Positions 25,749 through 33,841 of a stretch of 64,000 bases of DNA are shown here, in pieces. The translations under genes and the position numbers were made by a program. The notes below the pieces were generated by a model. The model did not search any database and had not been told where the DNA came from. It was given only the letters and a program-made list of their open reading frames with translations. Origin of the DNA: Geothermovivens sp964644845 (GTDB lineage: Bacteria; Zhuqueibacterota; Zhuqueibacteria; Oleimicrobiales; Geothermoviventaceae); assembly GCA_964644845.1 (NCBI GenBank), contig CAZXXS010000064.1:1-64000 (forward strand). Reading direction: 5' to 3'. Position 1 is the stretch's first letter. Every line of letters begins with the position of its first letter.

Positions 25749-27941
25749 ATGCTTTCTGTTTTTGCCGGTAACCGTCGCTTTGTGCTGCCGATCGCTCTGG
25801 CCGGGACTGCTGTGGCCTTGCGGCTCTCTGCGCAGCCGATTCGACAAGCCAGGGTGGACTGGTTGCTCGACGGCAGCCCTTTCGTGGCCAGAATTCAGGA
25901 ACAGACGCACCCGGACGAATTGCTGCTCACCAACGGCCTGATTTCCAGGCTTTTTCGCCTGAGCCCCAACGCTGCGACGGTGGATTACCGAAATCTGGTA
26001 ACCGGTGAGACGCTTCTCCGAGCTGTACGGCCTGAGGTTGTGCTGACTTTGAACGGCCACACCTACAAGGTCGGTGGTCTGGAAGGACAGGTAGAGCAAG
26101 CGTACCTCAGACGCGAGTGGCTCGACCGGATGACTGCCGATCCAGAGGCTTTCCAACTGGTTGCTTACCGGACCGGAGAAACGGAGCCACGCTTTTCGTG
26201 GAAGCCGAAGCGCTGGTGCACGAACACGACTTGGCCTCCTCCCGGCAAGTCGCTTCACTTTACGTACGCACACCGTGACACCGCTTTGCGCGGCGTTCGC
26301 GTAACGGTCCACTACGAACTCTACGACGGGCTGCCTGTGCTCTGCAAATGGTTCACACTGGTGAACGGGTCGCGGAAGCCACTGCTGCTGAACACGTTTG
26401 TCAGCGAAATTTTGGCGGTGGTGGAGGCCGAAGCAACCGTGGCTACCCCGCGACAATGGGATCTGCCGAACATCCACGTTGAGAGCGACTACGAGTTCCA
26501 CGGCAGCTGTCCGAAGACGGCAAACGTGGTTGTGAACTGGCTTCCGGACTCCACTTACACCAGCCAGGTCAACTACCAGTTGCGAACGCCCTGCCAACTC
26601 GAGTGTCGACCTCCCCTGGGCCCCGCACTTACAATTGCGCCGGGCGATTCGTTCGAGAGCTTCCGCGTCTGGGAACTGCCGTTCGACAGTTACGACCGTG
26701 AGCGGAAGGGGCTGGCGCTGCGACAAATGTACAGGAAACTGGCACCGTGGATCACTGAGAACCCCATCTTCATGCATTTGACTTCGACAGACCCCGCGGT
26801 CATCCGCCACGCTGTGAACCAGTGCGCTGCCACCGGGTTCGAAATGATCATCTTGAGCTTTGGCAGCGGACTGAACATGGAAGACACTTCCCCGGAGTAC
26901 CTGGCCAAAATGCGCGAGGCGGCCAATTACGCGCACAGCCGCGGAATCGAGATCGGCGGTTACTCCCTGTTGGCCAGCCGACACATCAGCGACGAGGACG
27001 ACGTGGTCAACCCAAAAACAGGCAAGCCGGGAGGGGCGACGTTTGGGTACTCGCCTTGTTTAGGGAGCCAGTGGGGACAAAGCTATTTTCGGAAAATCGA
27101 AAAGTTTCTCAGTGCGACCGGGTTCGACGTGCTGGAGCACGACGGCTCGTACCCCGGAGATGTGTGCGCGTCCACGCGGCACCCTGGTCATCGTGGCCTG
27201 CTGGATTCCCAGTGGACGCAGTGGCAAACCATCACCCGTTTCTACAAGTGGTGTAGAGGTAGGGACATCTACCTGAACGTCCCGGATTGGTACTTCCTGA
27301 GCGGCTCCAACAAAACGGGTGTTGGCTACCGGGAGGTGAACTGGTCTCTGCCTCGCCAGCGACAAATTGTGCTTGGCAGACAGAATCTCTTCGACGGGAC
27401 CTGGGAGAAGACTCCGAGCATGGGCTGGACTTTCGTACCTTTGGTCCAGTACCACGGGGGTGGTGCGGTGGCCACGCTGGAGCCTCTCTCGGAACATCTG
27501 GAGGCTTACCAGGCTCACCTAGTACAGAACTTTGGGGCCGGCGTGCAAGCGTGCTACCGGGGCCCGAGACTCTACGACAGCGACACGACAAAAGCGCTTG
27601 TCAAAAGGTGGGTCGACTGGTACCTGAAGTACCGCGAGATTCTGAACAGCGACATTGTGCATCTGCACCGCGCGGACGGCAGGCAGCTCGACGGGTTCCT
27701 TCACGTAAACCCCCGACTGAGGCAGCGAGGGATGCTGCTTGTTTTCAACCCCACAGAGCGGCCGCTGCGGGAAACCTGGGCTCTGCCGCTTTACTACACG
27801 GGTCTCCGGGGGAAGGCGTCCATCCGGGAACACGACAAGAGGGGGGAAATTGTGGCTCTGGATGACCACGACCGAGCGTGGGTGTCCGTGTACGCCCCTG
27901 GCCGGGGATTCAACTGGTACGTGATTGAGGCGGTGGAGTGA
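25749..27941 (+). CDS. Secreted alpha-galactosidase-like glycoside hydrolase
   Basis: 730 residues from ATG 25749 (GGAGGG upstream). The N-terminus (MLSVFAGNRRFVLPIALAG, then ALRLSAQ) is a signal peptide. An N-terminal beta-sandwich (residues about 30-310) is followed by a TIM barrel and a C-terminal beta domain with VFNPTERPLRETWALPL. The layout resembles GH36/GH27-type alpha-galactosidases. Possible catalytic acids lie in GFDVLEHDGSYPG and in NVPDWYFLSGSN, but I cannot confirm the family nucleophile motif. It shares the locus with a ROK kinase and an amidohydrolase. Call confidence concerns the general class, not the substrate. Confidence 0.65.
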   Translation: MLSVFAGNRRFVLPIALAGTAVALRLSAQPIRQARVDWLLDGSPFVARIQEQTHPDELLLTNGLISRLFRLSPNAATVDYRNLVTGETLLRAVRPEVVLTLNGHTYKVGGLEGQVEQAYLRREWLDRMTADPEAFQLVAYRTGETEPRFSWKPKRWCTNTTWPPPGKSLHFTYAHRDTALRGVRVTVHYELYDGLPVLCKWFTLVNGSRKPLLLNTFVSEILAVVEAEATVATPRQWDLPNIHVESDYEFHGSCPKTANVVVNWLPDSTYTSQVNYQLRTPCQLECRPPLGPALTIAPGDSFESFRVWELPFDSYDRERKGLALRQMYRKLAPWITENPIFMHLTSTDPAVIRHAVNQCAATGFEMIILSFGSGLNMEDTSPEYLAKMREAANYAHSRGIEIGGYSLLASRHISDEDDVVNPKTGKPGGATFGYSPCLGSQWGQSYFRKIEKFLSATGFDVLEHDGSYPGDVCASTRHPGHRGLLDSQWTQWQTITRFYKWCRGRDIYLNVPDWYFLSGSNKTGVGYREVNWSLPRQRQIVLGRQNLFDGTWEKTPSMGWTFVPLVQYHGGGAVATLEPLSEHLEAYQAHLVQNFGAGVQACYRGPRLYDSDTTKALVKRWVDWYLKYREILNSDIVHLHRADGRQLDGFLHVNPRLRQRGMLLVFNPTERPLRETWALPLYYTGLRGKASIREHDKRGEIVALDDHDRAWVSVYAPGRGFNWYVIEAVE

Positions 27942-28136
27942 GGAGTGCCACCGGGGGGGCGTGGCGAGCCGGCTCTTGAAAAGCAAGCCGGAGAAGAAGT
28001 GGCAGGCTCGCCAAGATCGTTTCAGTGGAAACGAACTTCCCGACCGTCAAGCCTCGCTACCCCAGTGGACGGCCTTCGCGGGGTGTGTTTGGATTCCGAC
28101 CCAAGCAGGGGACGGAAAATCGAAAATCAGCAAATC

Positions 28137-28165
28137 TTGATTTTTCGCTAAAGAATCGCTATTTT
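28137..28165 (+). promoter_or_regulatory. Candidate sigma70-type promoter for the amidohydrolase gene
   Basis: TTGATT at 28137-28142 and TATTTT at 28160-28165 are exactly 17 bases apart in an AT-rich island within a GC-rich 277-base gap. The -35 overlaps the 3' arm of an inverted repeat (CGAAAATCA at 28121-28129 with TGATTTTTCG at 28138-28147), which could act as an operator or as the terminator of the upstream gene. Confidence 0.45.
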
Positions 28166-28218
28166 GCCTACCCACGCAGGCAGAGGCAAGTGACTCCTCC
28201 CAGCACGCGAGTTCCACC

Positions 28219-29064
28219 GTGATTGACATCCACACACACGTGGGGCAGCTTGTTATCAACTACCCACCGCTCTCTGTTCAGACGCTCTTGCGCCGCATGG
28301 ACCGTTTGGGCATCGAGAAGGCGGTTGTGCTGCCCGTCGAGAACCCGGAAGAAGTACACTACTGTGTGTCGACCCGGGAAGTGCTGCGCGTTTGTCGCAG
28401 GCACTCGGATCGGCTGATTCCGTTCTGTGTCACGGATCCCCGTCACGGGGTTCGCAGCGATTTCGACGTGCGGGAAGTCTTGAAGCGCTACGTGGATCAG
28501 GGATGCCGCGGATTCGGTGAGTACCTGGCCGGTCTGGCGGTGGACGATCCCCGAAGCCTGCGTGTGTACGAGGCCTGTCAGGAACTGGGACTTCCGGTCT
28601 TGTTGCATCTGGACAGCTACATCAACTGGGATCGCGTGGGATTTCCAGCGTTTCAGCGGGTGTTGCGCATGTTCCCGGATGTTCGTTTCATTGCCCACGG
28701 GCCCGGTTGGTGGGCGCAGATCTCGGCCGACGCCACAGACGACGTGGTCTACCCGGCCGAAGGGCCCTCGCCGTACGTGCGGGGACCCGTGGTGCCCGGC
28801 GGCCCCGTGGAAAAACTGTTGGCGTCGTACCCAAATCTGTACGCCGACCTCTCGGCTCAGAGCGCGTACAATGCCCTCTCTCGTGACCCGAAGTACGCGG
28901 CACAATTGCTCGCGCGTTTTGAGGACAAAATTCTGTTCGGCACGGACTACCTGTACCCTCGCCAGCCGCTTCCGATCGTTCGGTTCTTGCAAAGGCTGCC
29001 CGTTGCGGAAGCTGTGCGAAGGAAGATCTTTCACGACAACGCGGTAAAGCTCCTCGGACTGTAG
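28219..29064 (+). CDS. Amidohydrolase (COG2159-like)
   Basis: 281 residues, a metal-dependent TIM-barrel hydrolase or decarboxylase. Ligands are the N-terminal HxH in MIDIHTHVGQ, His in VLLHLDSY, His in RFIAHGPGWW and the final Asp in LFGTDYLYP. The family includes decarboxylases (ACMSD type), lactonases and hydrolases, so the reaction is not predictable. GTG 28219 lacks a good ribosome binding site but gives the family-like start. The following glycosidase-like gene begins 42 bases later, suggesting one operon from the promoter at 28137. Confidence 0.82.
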   Translation: MIDIHTHVGQLVINYPPLSVQTLLRRMDRLGIEKAVVLPVENPEEVHYCVSTREVLRVCRRHSDRLIPFCVTDPRHGVRSDFDVREVLKRYVDQGCRGFGEYLAGLAVDDPRSLRVYEACQELGLPVLLHLDSYINWDRVGFPAFQRVLRMFPDVRFIAHGPGWWAQISADATDDVVYPAEGPSPYVRGPVVPGGPVEKLLASYPNLYADLSAQSAYNALSRDPKYAAQLLARFEDKILFGTDYLYPRQPLPIVRFLQRLPVAEAVRRKIFHDNAVKLLGL

Positions 29065-29105
29065 CTTGCACGCGGGCCGAAGTGTCCACATCGCAGGAGT
29101 CCCTC

Positions 29106-31298
29106 ATGCCTGAGACGGAACCCTGGTGGAACCATCCGTTGCGGATGGTCCGGCACGATTTTCTGGACGATTTCACCTGGTGGAACACCGCAGACCTCAG
29201 GAAAGTCGCCCGCGAAAAGCGACGGATCTGGCATGCCAACGTGGAATGGATTCACGCGACGCCCGGCTCGTGGCCGGGCAACGCGCACCTGGTCACCTTC
29301 AATTCGAAGCATTTTCAGAAGGTTCCGGGCCTGAAGATTGATTTGCTCCGTTCCTACGTGCCTGCGGCTCACGGCGAGGGCCTGCGTGTTGTCGCCTACG
29401 TAAACGCACACTGGTACAGCCGCGGGTTCGCGGAACAGCATCCGGAGTGGGAGCAGCGGTTGGCGGATGGTCGCGCTTACGGAAGCGTTCACCCGCTCTA
29501 CGGAAGTGGCACCACGTTCTGTCCCAACACGGGTTGGCGAAACTGGCTTTTCGACCTTCTACGTGAGATTGCCACCACCGGTGTGGATGGCATCTTTCTG
29601 GACGGGCCTGCTGTGTACCCGGGTTGCTGCTACTGCAGCGCGTGTCAGGCCATTTACCGGGAGCGTTTCGGGGCGGAGCTCCCGGCCGAGGAAATTTGGC
29701 TCGACCCAAACTGGCGCCGGTTTGTCCGGTTTCGGAACGAGACTACAGCCGAGTTTCTTCGAGACGCTTCTGCAGCTGTCCGCACAGTTCGCCCCGAAGT
29801 TCTGGTGTTCATGAACAGCGGCGGCTGGCGCGCCAACGAATGGCGTGTTGGCCGGGATCCGGTGTTGCTAGCGCAGCACCAACCCCTGTCCGGCGCCGAA
29901 GCTTTCTTCCACCCGGCGCGGTGGGACAAGTCGCCGTGGGACGGTTTTCTGATGGCGAAGGTCCAGCTTGCCACAGGACGGCCCGCGGTAGTGTTTTACC
30001 ACCACGCCGTGGGGGCCTGGCACTACGAGCCGCTTCCGCAGGGAGAGGCGGTGGTGAGCGCCGTGCAGGCGGCGACAGCTGGGGCCAGCGCGTGGTTTGG
30101 CGTTTTCGACCCCGCCGTAAGGGCAAACCCCGACCGCGCCATTGGTCCGGTGGCACAGGCGTTTGAATTGCTGGAAAAGACGGGGGTGCTAATCGACGGT
30201 TCGCAGTCGCTGGCCAAGGTGGCTGTGGTTCATTCGGCGGCCACGTCGCAGTTCTACCTCAGCCAGCTGGAAGATCTTTACCGCGATCCTGCCACCGGGG
30301 TGGAAATCGGTCTGCTCTCAACCGGCGGAGAACGGCAGGAAAAAGATTGGCGGAAGCGCAAGCGCTGGTGTGAGAGGTGGCAGGACGAAGAGTTTGCCGG
30401 GACATGCCTGGCCCTTGGCAACGAACACGTACCGTTTGACGTTCTGTTGAGCGGTTCCGCTGCAGGGTGGCACCTTGATCGCTACCGAGTGGTTGTACTG
30501 CCGAACGTCGCCTGTTTGAGCGACAGGGAGCAGGCTCTTCTGCTGGATTTTGTGCGGGGCGGAGGTTCCCTGGTGATGAGTTTCGAGTCCGGCAGGTACG
30601 ACGCCGAAGGGCAGCTCAGGTCCGAGTGGACGCTGGGTCAGGCGGCGGGCCTGCAGAATGACGTGAACGCCTGGCGTCCGAGAGGCTACGAAGAGTACGT
30701 GGAAATTGCTGCTGACGATGCGCTGAGTTCTTTCCGTTCAGGGCAGCTTGTGCCGCGGCCTGTGTACGCCCTGAAAGTGGTGGCCCAGCCCGGGACCGAA
30801 GTGCCCGCGTGGTTTCAGAAGGAAATTGGGCACCACTACCGTGCTCCTCAGGGACGTGCTCCGTTTCCCGCTGTGACTGTGCGCCGCTTCGGCGAAGGGC
30901 GAATCGTGTACCTGGCCGGGCTTTTTGGCGCAATGGCCCGCCGTTTCGCCATGCCCGTCCACGAGCGTCTCCTGGCTGATCTGGTTTTCCTGGCCGCTGA
31001 CGACGCGTCGCCGATCGCCACAGATGCCCCGCGTGGCGTCTGGATTGAACCCAGACTTAGTGCGGACGGTCGAAGGATCATCCTTGCTGTGGCCAGCAGG
31101 ATTGGTGAACCCACACGCCCGGCGGAAGATCTGGTGCCTTTTGGTCCTTTCCGTGTTCGGCTTCCGGGGCGGAAAGTACGGAACGCGAAAGCTTTGATTT
31201 CGGACACCGCCCTCGCGTACGGTAACGAGGATGCAGGGGCCGTGATTCTGCTGGAATTGCACGCGCCGGGGGAGTGGGTTGTTGCGGAGCTCGATTGA
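29106..31298 (+). CDS. GH42/GHL-like putative glycoside hydrolase
   Basis: 730 residues without a signal peptide, therefore probably cytoplasmic. The N-terminal half is a TIM barrel of the hypothetical glycosyl hydrolase type (VVAYVNAHWYS, TTFCPNTGWRNWL, GVDGIFLDGPAVYPGCCYCSAC). The cluster CCYCSAC around residue 170 is notable and common to this family. The second half resembles a beta-galactosidase trimerisation (GATase-like) domain (YRVVVLPNVACLSDREQALLLDFVRGGGSLV). ATG 29106 is chosen because AGGAG lies six bases upstream; a GTG at 29082 has no site. Substrate unknown. Confidence 0.7.
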   Translation: MPETEPWWNHPLRMVRHDFLDDFTWWNTADLRKVAREKRRIWHANVEWIHATPGSWPGNAHLVTFNSKHFQKVPGLKIDLLRSYVPAAHGEGLRVVAYVNAHWYSRGFAEQHPEWEQRLADGRAYGSVHPLYGSGTTFCPNTGWRNWLFDLLREIATTGVDGIFLDGPAVYPGCCYCSACQAIYRERFGAELPAEEIWLDPNWRRFVRFRNETTAEFLRDASAAVRTVRPEVLVFMNSGGWRANEWRVGRDPVLLAQHQPLSGAEAFFHPARWDKSPWDGFLMAKVQLATGRPAVVFYHHAVGAWHYEPLPQGEAVVSAVQAATAGASAWFGVFDPAVRANPDRAIGPVAQAFELLEKTGVLIDGSQSLAKVAVVHSAATSQFYLSQLEDLYRDPATGVEIGLLSTGGERQEKDWRKRKRWCERWQDEEFAGTCLALGNEHVPFDVLLSGSAAGWHLDRYRVVVLPNVACLSDREQALLLDFVRGGGSLVMSFESGRYDAEGQLRSEWTLGQAAGLQNDVNAWRPRGYEEYVEIAADDALSSFRSGQLVPRPVYALKVVAQPGTEVPAWFQKEIGHHYRAPQGRAPFPAVTVRRFGEGRIVYLAGLFGAMARRFAMPVHERLLADLVFLAADDASPIATDAPRGVWIEPRLSADGRRIILAVASRIGEPTRPAEDLVPFGPFRVRLPGRKVRNAKALISDTALAYGNEDAGAVILLELHAPGEWVVAELD

Positions 31299-31455
31299 GA
31301 AGCTCGCGGGGGGTAGCTTTGGTCAGCGGCGGCTGTCGGACCTTCTGCTGTGAGGACGTGTTTGAAGTGATGACCTGCTTGAGTTGGAATGAGATGCTGG
31401 CCACTGGGGCCAGCGAAGTGGTGGTTCGGTCTACAAAAAACGTGGAGGCGCAACG

Positions 31456-33399
31456 ATGTCCCGATCAGTGAAGGTTGGTGTCACCATCCTGGTCGTCGTT
31501 GTGCTCTTGGTCGTGGTGTTCACCGGTACGAACTTCATGTCGTGGCTGATTTACCGTTTCATGCCCGCCGTAGTTCGCCCGGCCAAGATCGCGTTCCCCA
31601 CCGCCAAATACACGGACGAACAGTTCGAGGCGCTGGTGGACTCGATTTTGGTAGATCACCTCGGCCTGAGCCCAGACGACCCGGCTCTTGCAACGGCTTC
31701 GGTCGAGAAGCGGTTGCCCTACGACCACATCCAGCGGTTCCGGGAAGCCGGGATCCGTCGCTACGAAGGCCCAAAGACGTGTCTGCGGTGCCACAAGACC
31801 ATCAGGGTGAAGGGCGACGACGGCAAATACCACGATGAGGACCTGATGGACAACCTGACCCATTCAGCACACTACCTCTTCTGGACGAAAAAGCACCCGA
31901 ACGTCTGGGGGTTCAACGGCAAGCTGGCCGACAACTTCGCGATGGGTAAAGTGGATCGACCCTGTCCCAAACCAGGTAGTTTTGCGATGACGGCTTGGGC
32001 AGCACTGGTTGTGACGGAGAAGGGCGACACGATGTCGGAGGGTTGTGGTCAGTGCCACATCGGTGGCCAGTACGCTGTGCCCCTCGGCGAAATGATGCCC
32101 GGCTACAAAGTCACAAAGGCGGAAAAGGATGCCATCGACTGCTTGATTTGCCACTCCACGGACTACAACATGAACAAGCGGATCGTCGTGCGAGATCCAG
32201 ACGGACGCTACCGCTGGGCTCAGGATCGCAGTCTGCGCGCTGCGCTGACGGTCACGAAGCCACGCAGTCAGGCGTGTCTCCGTTGCCATCAGCACAATTT
32301 CGGCGGCGACATCTACGTGGATGAAGCCGACCCCAGTTTCATGCCCAGCATTCTTCAACCGGGCGAACGGAGACCACGTGTGCGGCACCCCGGTTCCAAG
32401 CGCGGAACACCATTCTCGCCGTCGTGGGATGTGCACGCAGCGGCTGGCGTGCAGTGCATCGATTGCCACGAGACGCAAGGGCACCGGATCGCCAAAGGCC
32501 AGCACACCACGACCATGATGGCCAACGATCTGCCGGATGTGGACGTGAACTGCGTGAAGTGCCACACCACGATGCCGCACAAGCAAAATCCGAAAATTGA
32601 CGACTACCTGAACATGCACATCGATCGGCTGGCCTGCACCACGTGCCACATCCCCTCCTTGCAGAAAGACAACGCTACGATGCGCGATTTTGCGCACCCA
32701 ACCTACGAGGAGGAGAGCGGCATCTGGGTGTACACCGACATCGCCAAGGAAACCCAGCCCGGCAAAGGGATCATCTACCAGTGGTGGAACGGCGACTGCA
32801 CGTTTCTTGGCAACCCGATTGGCGACAACCCGAATGGTGCGAATCTTTACCGTTTCTACAAACCGACCCACGTGTGGCCAGAGTTCAAGGACTTCGACTA
32901 CGCGGGCTGGTACGAGAAGGTGATGCGACCGATCGCCAAGAGAAAGCCGTCGAAGATTTACGCGATGAAGCTCTTCAACGGCAAGCAGCACGTAGATCTG
33001 GGCAACATGGGACCATTCGGCGCCATGTTTGTGCCTTACAACCTGCCCACTTACTACGTGACCGGAAATCCGGACAGTGCTGCCAAGGTGGAAATGCGTC
33101 ACCCGATGATGAAGATGATGTACGGCTGGATGTTCAAAGTCTACATGATGGACAAGTTCATGTCTTTCATGGACGTGGACACGTGGAACACCGGCCGGTA
33201 CAAGGATGTGCTCGAGCTCAAGAAAGTGGAACCACGCTGGATTCCCCAGGACGCGATGCTTGAAATCAGCCACGCGATTCGCCGCAAAGGAGCGCTGACC
33301 TGCGACAACTGCCACTCGCCGAATGGCGTGATGGACTTTAAGGCGCTGGGCTACACCCCGGAAGAGGTGCAATCCTTGCAAGAGCCGCGTGCGTTGTAA
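31456..33399 (+). CDS. Membrane-anchored octaheme cytochrome c, OTR-like
   Basis: 647 residues. An N-terminal helix (VTILVVVVLLVVVF) anchors the protein. Eight CxxCH heme sites start at about residues 109, 197, 229, 274, 334, 366, 394 and 616. Spacing and context resemble octaheme tetrathionate reductase (OTR): GPKTCLRCH with SAHYLFW, GCGQCHIGG, IDCLICHSTDYNMNKR, HAAAGVQCIDCH and ACTTCHIP. OTR of Shewanella reduces tetrathionate, nitrite and hydroxylamine. Unlike a compact OTR, hemes 7 and 8 are separated by about 220 residues, including a Met-rich segment (residues 547-575). ATG 31456 has GGAGG upstream. It stands alone, with the terminator at 33425-33469 after it. Confidence 0.8.
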   Translation: MSRSVKVGVTILVVVVLLVVVFTGTNFMSWLIYRFMPAVVRPAKIAFPTAKYTDEQFEALVDSILVDHLGLSPDDPALATASVEKRLPYDHIQRFREAGIRRYEGPKTCLRCHKTIRVKGDDGKYHDEDLMDNLTHSAHYLFWTKKHPNVWGFNGKLADNFAMGKVDRPCPKPGSFAMTAWAALVVTEKGDTMSEGCGQCHIGGQYAVPLGEMMPGYKVTKAEKDAIDCLICHSTDYNMNKRIVVRDPDGRYRWAQDRSLRAALTVTKPRSQACLRCHQHNFGGDIYVDEADPSFMPSILQPGERRPRVRHPGSKRGTPFSPSWDVHAAAGVQCIDCHETQGHRIAKGQHTTTMMANDLPDVDVNCVKCHTTMPHKQNPKIDDYLNMHIDRLACTTCHIPSLQKDNATMRDFAHPTYEEESGIWVYTDIAKETQPGKGIIYQWWNGDCTFLGNPIGDNPNGANLYRFYKPTHVWPEFKDFDYAGWYEKVMRPIAKRKPSKIYAMKLFNGKQHVDLGNMGPFGAMFVPYNLPTYYVTGNPDSAAKVEMRHPMMKMMYGWMFKVYMMDKFMSFMDVDTWNTGRYKDVLELKKVEPRWIPQDAMLEISHAIRRKGALTCDNCHSPNGVMDFKALGYTPEEVQSLQEPRAL

Positions 33400-33424
33400 C
33401 CTGCAACACACCAAAAAACTTCAG

Positions 33425-33469
33425 CAGGGTGGCTGTCTCCATCTTGAGGTAGTCACCCTGTTGTTTTTT
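33425..33469 (+). terminator. Rho-independent terminator after the cytochrome gene
   Basis: CAGGGTGGCT at 33425-33434 pairs with AGTCACCCTG at 33451-33460 over ten positions (one G-T pair), followed by TTGTTTTTT at 33461-33469. It begins 25 bases after the stop codon. Confidence 0.8.
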
Positions 33470-33590
33470 GAGGAGCTGGGGCAGAGGCAAAGTTGCGTTC
33501 GGGAGAAAGGCGGCTTTCCCACCGCGGCAGTGCGGATCAGGTTATCCCGTTTGGGGTTGAGGCCGAAGAAAGTGTCTGTTTGTCTTTAGG

Positions 33591-33619
33591 TTGCTTTTTT
33601 CTCGGAAGAGGCGTAAACT
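33591..33619 (+). promoter_or_regulatory. Candidate promoter for the GH13 lipoprotein gene
   Basis: TTGCTT at 33591-33596 and TAAACT at 33614-33619 are separated by 17 bases, about 220 bases upstream of the start. Each element has four of six consensus bases, so this is a weak call. Confidence 0.3.
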
Positions 33620-33841
33620 GTTTTGAGCAGATGCTGGGAAGTAGTCCTTTGAGGTTTGGCGGCTGAGTGTTGCCGGTGTCTCGTTTGGGGGTAGGCTTTC
33701 TCAAAGAGCCAGTGCCCAATTCTGGAAATTGAAGAGCGAGCCGAGAGGGTGTGGGGGTCAGTGACGTCTCCCAGCGTGTACCTGTTCGCCGGGGTGCGAG
33801 CCAGGGAAATCAGGCCAATTCCAGTTGCAATGGAGGTCCAA

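Larger units (their letters stand above)
33400..33841. other. Intergenic region between cytochrome and GH13 genes
   Basis: The first 70 bases hold the terminator at 33425-33469. The rest has no gene-like frame. It contains a possible promoter at 33591-33619 and, at its end, GGAGG at 33832-33836 for the GH13 gene. In-frame codons upstream of 33842 are open back to 33749 but lack a start signal. Confidence 0.5.

Noticed and set aside
31864..33414. Minus-strand frame across the octaheme cytochrome
   Set aside because: The sense strand encodes eight heme motifs; the antisense product is low-information and His/Val-rich.
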